12,646 nucleotides of DNA, from contig DAOWFY010000021.1 of the NCBI GenBank assembly GCA_030637775.1, positions 1 to 12,646 on the forward strand, read 5' to 3'. The notes beneath the pieces were generated by a model. The model ran no database searches. It saw only the letters and a list, made by a program, of their open reading frames with translations, and was not told where the DNA came from. Below are positions 8,004 to 12,646 of the stretch, in pieces. The translations under genes were made by a program, and so were the position numbers. Every line of letters begins with the position of its first letter. Position 1 is the first letter of the stretch. The stretch comes from DAOVGU01 sp030637775 [NCBI: bacterium]. Lineage in GTDB: Bacteria > Ratteibacteria > UBA8468.

Positions 8004-9218
8004 CTATTCTGGATTAAAGAGATTATCAGAAAGACCAAGGTTCAGTCTAATAAAGAGATAATCCTGAGTAGTCACAAAGTCCCCGGCGGTCAGAACCGGA
8101 GTACTGACTATCCTTGCGGGGACATAAGCCCATTTCTTCTCTTTTTTATTAATTAAAATCCTTCTTGTTCTTTTGACTTCCGTAGTATCTACCAATTTAT
8201 ATTCCCGGTAAAGCATAGACTTGGTCATTATCCCTTTTTCATAATCAATGAAGAGCTTTATTTTAGAATATAATTCATTGGAAGTTATCGGCACAGCATC
8301 AATAGCATAAATTCCTTTTTTAGAATCACTATTTTCTTCATCCAGGGTTAAGGAGTGGTTAGCGATAAATTCATCCTGACTATACCAGAGGTCCATTTGA
8401 GTGAATTGAGAGGAGGAGATACCTGCTTGTTCAGTAAGGTCTATCTCTATTATCTTCTCCATTGTCTCAGGATTAAGAAGAGTCATCTTAGAGCCATTGA
8501 TGATGGTGATGTCGGTAGGTTTAATTTTATTTCTTCTGATGAGGGTGTTTATTTCTTTTATCTTTCTATCGCTCATTCCTTTGGAAGGAAATTTCTTTTT
8601 CTCTTCTTTTTTTAGCCTGGGAAGATAGGTTTCCTGTCTCATCTTATCCGGGGACTTAGTATAGACAAGAGCAAGGTCTGTCTTTCCAAAGGGTTTGGAA
8701 TTAAAGGTGCACCTGGCAATTGATATTGCCTTCATATCCTGGATTAAACTGTAGTTACTTTCTACTCTTCCTAATATCGCTTCTGGTGATGGGAAGGCAA
8801 CACCAGGAGAAATGTTTATAGTAATACTGTCTTTACCTTTAGCGGGTCTTTTCGTCTGATAGGCGTAAACAGAGAAAGTATGGGAACCTTCTGAAAGAGA
8901 AGAGGTGCTATAATTGAAGGTATGGCCGCCTGAAGTGGCAGGAGGAATGATTAATTTACTTTCTACCGGTTTTTTATCTACCCTGAGTTCTAAAGTATAT
9001 ATCTTTCCCTTAGTTGCCTGGTAATTTACACTAATTTCTATCTTAGTTCCCCTGGGAAAGGTTGCCCCATTCTCTGGAGAGGTGATAGCTACTTCTGGCG
9101 GCTTTCTTGGTGGTTTTCTCTTGTCCTTTTTAGGGGCGCCAAAAACAAAAGATGAAAAGATAAGAAAGATACTTGTTACAATTCCTGCCCATACAAAATT
9201 AGTTTTCCATTTATTCAT
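8004..9218 (-). CDS. Exported Ig-like plus LolA-like (lipoprotein-sorting-type) protein
   Basis: First gene of the inserted block. The signal peptide ends near VFGA-P (28) and is followed by a Lys/Pro-rich linker (29-41). Residues 42-137 form an Ig-like domain (VAITSPENGATFPRGTKIEI, then SEGSHTFSVYAY). From about 144 the sequence resembles the LolA/LolB/outer-membrane lipoprotein-sorting fold: PEAILGRVESNYSLIQDMKAI, the conserved FGKTDLALVY and SPDKMRQET strands, and INGSKMTLLNPETMEKI (240-256). This fold binds acyl chains or lipoproteins in the periplasm. A Lys-rich insertion lies at 201-235. No lipobox Cys is present, so the product should be soluble or surface-associated. AGGAG lies eight bases upstream of the ATG (9227-9231), a good ribosome binding site. 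Membership of the LolA-like superfamily is from motif resemblance; a true LolA chaperone role is not implied. Confidence 0.82.
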   Translation of the reverse strand: MNKWKTNFVWAGIVTSIFLIFSSFVFGAPKKDKRKPPRKPPEVAITSPENGATFPRGTKIEISVNYQATKGKIYTLELRVDKKPVESKLIIPPATSGGHTFNYSTSSLSEGSHTFSVYAYQTKRPAKGKDSITINISPGVAFPSPEAILGRVESNYSLIQDMKAISIARCTFNSKPFGKTDLALVYTKSPDKMRQETYLPRLKKEEKKKFPSKGMSDRKIKEINTLIRRNKIKPTDITIINGSKMTLLNPETMEKIIEIDLTEQAGISSSQFTQMDLWYSQDEFIANHSLTLDEENSDSKKGIYAIDAVPITSNELYSKIKLFIDYEKGIMTKSMLYREYKLVDTTEVKRTRRILINKKEKKWAYVPARIVSTPVLTAGDFVTTQDYLFIRLNLGLSDNLFNPE

Positions 9219-9314
9219 TTGTTTGTCTCCTCACTAAAATAGCATCCCCGTCTTTCCTTTTACCTTGTCAAAATTTCTCCTCTTTTTTGTAATCACAGGC
9301 AACCTCTATTCTGG

Positions 9315-9334
9315 GGAAAAGATTTTTCTTTTCC
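9315..9334. other. AT-rich 8-bp hairpin in the rpsG-insert gap
   Basis: GGAAAAGA, a four-base loop, then TCTTTTCC: a perfect 8-bp stem. It lacks a following U-tract on the minus strand, so it is not an evident intrinsic terminator. It lies between the structured element after rpsG and the first inserted gene and may affect read-through or mRNA processing. Confidence 0.4.
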
Positions 9335-9340
9335 ACTAAG

Positions 9341-9475
9341 GCGAGGAAGTTCCCTGAAGCGTGCCTTGTTAGCGACGAACGGGCACGGTGTCCGCCAAAG
9401 GCGGACGAGTGAGGAGCAACGAGAGCGAAGATTTCCTCGCTGGGGAAATCGAGCGTGCCGCTGAAGGAAACTTCC
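9341..9475. repeat. GC-rich, hairpin-dense intergenic element after rpsG
   Basis: About 135 bp, more GC-rich than its surroundings and packed with inverted repeats. The outer arms are GGAAGTT (9345-9351) with AACTTCC (9469-9475). A competing arm pair is GCGAGGAA (9341-9348) with TTCCTCGC (9433-9440). Inner hairpins are GTGCC/GGCAC (9361-9365, 9382-9386), GTCCGCC-AAA-GGCGGAC (9390-9406) and GATTTCC/GGAAATC (9430-9436, 9444-9450). There are also direct repeats GCGTGCC (9359-9365, 9453-9459) and CTGAAG (9354-9359, 9461-9466). It starts five bases after the rpsG stop. No U-tract follows any stem, so it is not a classical terminator. It resembles a dispersed intergenic repeat or a structured RNA or processing element; short open frames across it look spurious. 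Only one copy is in this window. Confidence 0.55.
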
Positions 9476-9480
9476 GAGCC

Positions 9481-9951
9481 TCACCATCGATAATGGGCAA
9501 AAGCACGATTTGCCTCGGCCATACGGTGAGTTTCCTCTTTCTTCCTAATACCATTGCCTTCTCCTTTAAAGGCATCTAATAATTCAGCCGCAAGTTTCTC
9601 CTCCATTGGCAGACCTTTCCTTCCCCGGGCAAAATTAATAATCCATCTCATTGCTAAGGAGGTACCGCGCTGCATCCTAACCTCCCTCGGAACTTGATAG
9701 GTAGCTCCTCCTACTCTCCTCGCTTTTACCTCTAAGAGAGGCCTCACATTTTCAATTGCTCTTTTAAAGAAAGCAAGAGGCTCTTCCTTTGCTCTTTTTG
9801 ATGCGATTTCTATTGCCTCGTAAAATATGGTTTGCGCCAAAGATTTCTTACCTTTCCTCATCAGACAATTAATAAACTTCTGCACTTCCTCACTCTGATA
9901 CTTTGGATCCGGGGAGACGTCCCTTCTTTTTACATATTTCTTTCTGGGCAT
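9481..9951 (-). CDS. rpsG: 30S ribosomal protein S7
   Basis: Full-length S7 (156 residues, normal for the family), which nucleates folding of the 16S rRNA 3' domain. Recognisable blocks are MPRKKYVKRR at the N-terminus, FINCLMRKGKKSLAQTI (26-42), ENVRPLLEVKARRVGGATYQVP (67-88, beta-hairpin region), LAMRWIINFAR (99-109) and the C-terminal MAEANRAFAHYRW. It starts 11 nt after rpsL with only a weak purine-rich ribosome site, consistent with coupling to rpsL. The next gene in the canonical str operon, fusA, is displaced by about 6.1 kb. Confidence 0.98.
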   Translation of the reverse strand: MPRKKYVKRRDVSPDPKYQSEEVQKFINCLMRKGKKSLAQTIFYEAIEIASKRAKEEPLAFFKRAIENVRPLLEVKARRVGGATYQVPREVRMQRGTSLAMRWIINFARGRKGLPMEEKLAAELLDAFKGEGNGIRKKEETHRMAEANRAFAHYRW

Positions 9952-9962
9952 TTTCTTATTAT

Positions 9963-10401
9963 TTAAGTAGGAGATTCTGGCTCGGCAGCTGGCTCAGCAG
10001 GTTTTTCCCCTGCTTCTTTGATCATTCCAGGCTTTTCACGTTTTGTTCCATACTTTGATCTTGACTTCTTACGATTTTCCACGCCCATGGTATCGGCCGT
10101 CCCCCTTATAATGTGGTACCTGACACCCGGAAGGTCCTTTACTCTACCTCCGCGGATTAAAACTAAGGAATGTTCCTGAAGATTGTGACCAATTCCAGGA
10201 ATATAGGCAATCACTTCCTCTCCATTTGTTAAACGCACCTTCGCAATCTTGCGCAGAGCCGAATTTGGTTTCTTTGGGGTTAGGGTCTTTACATAAAGGC
10301 AGACCCCTTTCTTCTGAGGGGCAACCTCCCAGAGCAGAAGACTTAGATCTTTTCTTTCCTCTTCTTCGGGCTCCTTTTGTCAATTGACCTGATGTAGGCA
10401 T
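9963..10401 (-). CDS. rpsL: 30S ribosomal protein S12, interrupted by a one-base frameshift
   Basis: Decoding-centre protein of the small subunit. The ATG at 10401 opens [20 protein letters not shown] and continues S12-like to SSALGGC. The frame then breaks in a run of four C (minus strand, 10318-10321). Removing one C restores [30 protein letters not shown] S12 through [22 protein letters not shown] and GRSKYGTKR to the stop at 9963-9965, for 145 residues. Without correction, translation would end at 10144 after 85 residues. The lysines linked to streptomycin response (KKPN and VKDLPG) are wild type. After KREKPG there is an unusual acidic Ala/Pro/Glu-rich tail of about 20 residues, beyond the usual S12 end. 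The gene starts four bases after rpoC. A homopolymer sequencing error is the simplest explanation, since the gene is essential. Confidence 0.93.
10318..10321 (-). other. Frameshift site in rpsL (CCCC run)
   Basis: The coding-strand context is TGC CCC TCA in the upstream frame, whereas conserved S12 requires Cys-Pro-Gln-Lys-Lys. Either one C is extra (assembly or sequencing error, or a real mutation), or ribosomes shift +1 after CCC, which would also give Cys-Pro-Gln. CCC followed by U is a sequence type known to be prone to +1 slippage. Confidence 0.85.
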
Positions 10402-10405
10402 TTTA

Positions 10406-12646
10406 CTAACTCTTTCTCTTTTTTACAAATCCTGTTCCCGCAGGAATAAAATGGCCAATAATAACATTCTCCTTTAATCCATAAAGCGGATCGGTCCTTC
10501 CGGTCACCGCGGCTTCGGTCAAAACCCTTGTTGTCTCCTGAAAAGATGCGGCGGAAATAAAACTGTCGCAACCGAGAGCAACCCGGGTTATTCCCAAAAC
10601 TATGGGACTGCCACGAGCTGGCCTTTTTCCCTTGGCCAATATCCCCTCATTTATCTCCTGAAACTTAAATCTATCAATTTCCTCACCTTCTAAAAGCAGG
10701 GTATCTCCAGGATCCTTCACCCTTACCTTGCTGAGCATCTGTCGAATGATTATTTCCAGATGTTTATCATTAATTGTTACGCCTTCCAAGCGATAGACCT
10801 CCTGAATTTCATTGAGAAGGTATTCCCGAACCTTCCTTTCTCCTCCGACCTTCAGAATATCATCAAGCACTATCGGCCCATCCGTTAATTTCTCTCCTGC
10901 TATTACATCCTCTCCGTCCAAGACATTAAGACGTTTCCCTACGGGAATGGATTCTTCCTGCACAGTTCCGGTAGAGCTTCTAATTTGGATAATTCTTTCC
11001 CCTTTAGAACCCTTTGAAATTTTGACAACCCCATCAATTTCACCAAGGATAGCTGGATTTTTAGGATGTCTTGCTTCAAAAAGTTCCGAAACCCGGGGTA
11101 GCCCCCCGGTGATATCCAGCATTCTACCAGAGACCCGAGGCATCTTAGCAATAAGGTCACTTTTCCTTACCCTTTGCCCTTCCCTTACTACCAAATTGGC
11201 TCCAACGGGAAGAGGGTAATAGGCAACTCTTTTTCCTTTTCTTTCAATAAGGATTGTGGGCTCTAAATTTTCCTTATGTTCAATAATCACTTCTCCCCTG
11301 ATTCCGCCTATCTTCCCAATCTCTTCCTTAACGGTAAGACCTTTTTTAATGTCCTGAAATTGTACCTTTCCATCTTCCTCGGTAAAGATAGGAATGATAT
11401 AGAGATCCCACTCGGCAAGAAGGGTTCCCGCAGAGATTTTCTGGCCATCCTTTACCCTTAAGAGAGTACCAACTAAGGGGTTATATTTTTCTATTTCACG
11501 ATCTCGCTCATCGTAGATGGCAATCTCTCCATCCTTATTGAGAACAATCCTATTCTTATTTTTGCCCGTGACGGTCTTTAGATTTTGCAACCGAATATAG
11601 CCGCTATACTTGGATTTGATTTTGGACTCCCCTACAATTCTGCTCGCAATCCCCCCATAGTGAAAGGTGCGCAATGTTAACTGCGTTCCTGGCTCTCCAA
11701 TAGATTGGGCGGCAACAATACCTGCCGCCTCTCCGGTCTCTACAAGTTTCCGGGTTGCTAAATTCCAGCCATAACATTTTCTGCATACCCCGCGTTCGCT
11801 CTTGCAGGTAAGGACAGACCGTATTCTAATCTTCTCTATTCCTGCTGCTATAATCACATCAGCAATCTCTGGAGTAATTATCTCATTGCTCTTGACAATT
11901 ATCTTATCGGTAATAATATCGACAACATTATCCAGGGCAACCCTTCCCACAATTCTCTCTTTCAGGGAGACAACGATCGTTTCTCCTTCAAGAATAGGAC
12001 CAATAAGAACGCCATCGATAGAATTACAGTCCTCTTCAGTAATCACAACATTCTGAACAACATCGACAAGTCTTCGGGAGAGATAGCCCGCATCGGAGGT
12101 CTTGAGAGCGGTATCGACTAACCCTTTTCTTCCCCCGTGAGTGGAGATGAAATACTCAAGAACACTCAACCCTTCCTTGAAGTTGGAAATGACCGGGGTC
12201 TCGATAATTTCACCAATCCCACCGGTTATTCTCCTGGTAGGTCTTGTCATTAAACCTCTCATTCCGGCTAATTGATTTACCTGAGCGTGGGTCCCACGGG
12301 CACCAGAATCAACCATAATAAAGATGGGATTGAAGTATCCATCTCCCTGGCTCTTATCCAGAACAAAGAAGACCTCCTCAGCAATCTTATTAGTGAAGGA
12401 GGCCCAAACATCAATCACTTTATTATACCTTTCTCCATCGGTAATTATCCCTTTCCGATAATCCTTTTCAAAGCGGTCTGTCTGAAGCTTCGCCATTTCA
12501 ACTAAATCCTTCTTTCTCTCAGGAATTATCAGATCATCAATTGAGATGGAAATTCCACCAAGCGTAGCAAATCTGAATCCCAGTTCCTTCACCTCATCCA
12601 AAAATTTTATTGTTTCCTGATAGCCAAACTTAGAGAAGATCTCACT
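10406..12646 (-). CDS. rpoC: RNA polymerase subunit beta' (C-terminal part; 5' end outside window)
   Basis: Catalytic-subunit fragment: 746 codons open from the window edge to the TAG at 10406-10408. The apparent start at 12601 is an internal TTG and not the true start, since the frame runs through the edge (SEIFSKFGYQE). Landmarks in order: GISISIDDLIIPE; GARGTHAQVNQLAGMRGLM (bridge-helix approach); the four-Cys zinc site (TEEDC, then TCKSERGVCRKC near 11780-11810); AAGIVAAQSIGEPGTQLTLRTFHYGG (F-bridge/trigger helix); a roughly 180-residue sandwich-barrel insertion corresponding to SI3 within the trigger loop (about 11100-11650); DITGGLPRVSELFEAR; and INDKHLEIIIRQM. The C-terminus is FQETTRVLTEAAVTGRTDPL to TGFVKKRKS. 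SI3 is typical of Gram-negative-type lineages and absent from Firmicutes, Actinobacteria and Thermus. rpsL starts four bases downstream. Confidence 0.98.
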   Translation of the reverse strand, partial: SEIFSKFGYQETIKFLDEVKELGFRFATLGGISISIDDLIIPERKKDLVEMAKLQTDRFEKDYRKGIITDGERYNKVIDVWASFTNKIAEEVFFVLDKSQGDGYFNPIFIMVDSGARGTHAQVNQLAGMRGLMTRPTRRITGGIGEIIETPVISNFKEGLSVLEYFISTHGGRKGLVDTALKTSDAGYLSRRLVDVVQNVVITEEDCNSIDGVLIGPILEGETIVVSLKERIVGRVALDNVVDIITDKIIVKSNEIITPEIADVIIAAGIEKIRIRSVLTCKSERGVCRKCYGWNLATRKLVETGEAAGIVAAQSIGEPGTQLTLRTFHYGGIASRIVGESKIKSKYSGYIRLQNLKTVTGKNKNRIVLNKDGEIAIYDERDREIEKYNPLVGTLLRVKDGQKISAGTLLAEWDLYIIPIFTEEDGKVQFQDIKKGLTVKEEIGKIGGIRGEVIIEHKENLEPTILIERKGKRVAYYPLPVGANLVVREGQRVRKSDLIAKMPRVSGRMLDITGGLPRVSELFEARHPKNPAILGEIDGVVKISKGSKGERIIQIRSSTGTVQEESIPVGKRLNVLDGEDVIAGEKLTDGPIVLDDILKVGGERKVREYLLNEIQEVYRLEGVTINDKHLEIIIRQMLSKVRVKDPGDTLLLEGEEIDRFKFQEINEGILAKGKRPARGSPIVLGITRVALGCDSFISAASFQETTRVLTEAAVTGRTDPLYGLKENVIIGHFIPAGTGFVKKRKS

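Noticed and set aside
9236-9271. Possible promoter for the inserted genes: TTGACA (9266-9271) with TGC-TATTTT (9236-9244)
   Set aside because: The spacing between hexamers is 24 bases, far from 16-18. Starting from the extended -10 would place the transcript start at the Shine-Dalgarno. Not listed as a feature.
9293-9579. Short open frames on both strands over the rpsG-insert gap
   Set aside because: They run through the hairpin-rich element and the rpsG end, have Arg/Ser-rich low-information products, and lack ribosome sites.
10360-10390. Second frameshift near the rpsL N-terminus (TKGARRR instead of the usual RKGRxR)
   Set aside because: The frame is continuous and aligns without gaps to S12 from QL to GGC; the difference looks like ordinary divergence.
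11100-11650. Large insertion in RpoC after the trigger-helix motif
   Set aside because: It corresponds to the well-known SI3 insertion of Gram-negative-type beta' subunits, with matching flanks (ESKIKSKYSG to DITGGLPRV), so it is informative for taxonomy but not novel.
12599-12601. TTG as the start of the RpoC frame
   Set aside because: The frame stays open to the window edge with conserved RpoC-like sequence upstream; it is an internal Leu codon of a truncated gene.

Overview
The window lies entirely in one transcription direction (minus strand) and is a bacterial rif-str ribosomal/transcription operon. Reading 5' to 3' on the minus strand, the order is rpoC (C-terminal part, cut by the window edge), rpsL, rpsG, four unrelated envelope genes, fusA, and tuf (cut a few codons before its end). 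The core order rpoBC-rpsL-rpsG-fusA-tuf is the usual bacterial one. The unusual part is a block of about 6 kb (roughly 3374-9480) between rpsG and fusA, which are normally adjacent.

The inserted block holds four consecutive genes. All four products begin with a signal peptide: (1) an Ig-like plus LolA/LolB-type lipoprotein-carrier-like protein (8004-9218), (2) a HEAT-repeat protein with a C-terminal 'PDGF-x-IKWGTD' domain of unknown function (7104-7991), (3) a TolB/PD40-type beta-propeller protein (5994-7040), and (4) an 870-residue secreted alpha/beta-hydrolase (lipase/esterase) with a complete-looking Ser-Asp-His triad and long C-terminal beta-rich and Cys-rich regions (3374-5986). Together they suggest a cell-envelope or exported module. 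A joint function is inferred only from co-location and shared export signals.

Notable details are as follows. A 42-bp fragment upstream of the propeller gene is about 90% identical to the nucleophile-elbow region of the lipase gene and looks like a relic of a second lipase copy. rpsL carries a one-base frameshift in a CCCC run that breaks an otherwise normal S12. A GC-richer, hairpin-dense element follows rpsG directly at the upstream edge of the insertion. A TTGACA -35-like hexamer sits just before fusA at the other edge. EF-Tu carries a four-cysteine putative metal-binding insertion and a divergent switch I.

The organism is most likely a diderm (Gram-negative type) bacterium. The RpoC fragment carries the long trigger-loop insertion (SI3) of Gracilicutes-type beta' subunits, and the accessory genes encode exported, LolA-like and TolB-like proteins. 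The mix of conserved but divergent core proteins suggests an uncultivated candidate phylum (something like WOR-3/Stahlbacteria or Omnitrophota), but that placement is a low-confidence guess. No stretch over 300 bases lacks a gene; the longest intergenic region is 9219-9480 (262 bp). I saw no tRNA, rRNA, CRISPR array or transposase gene.
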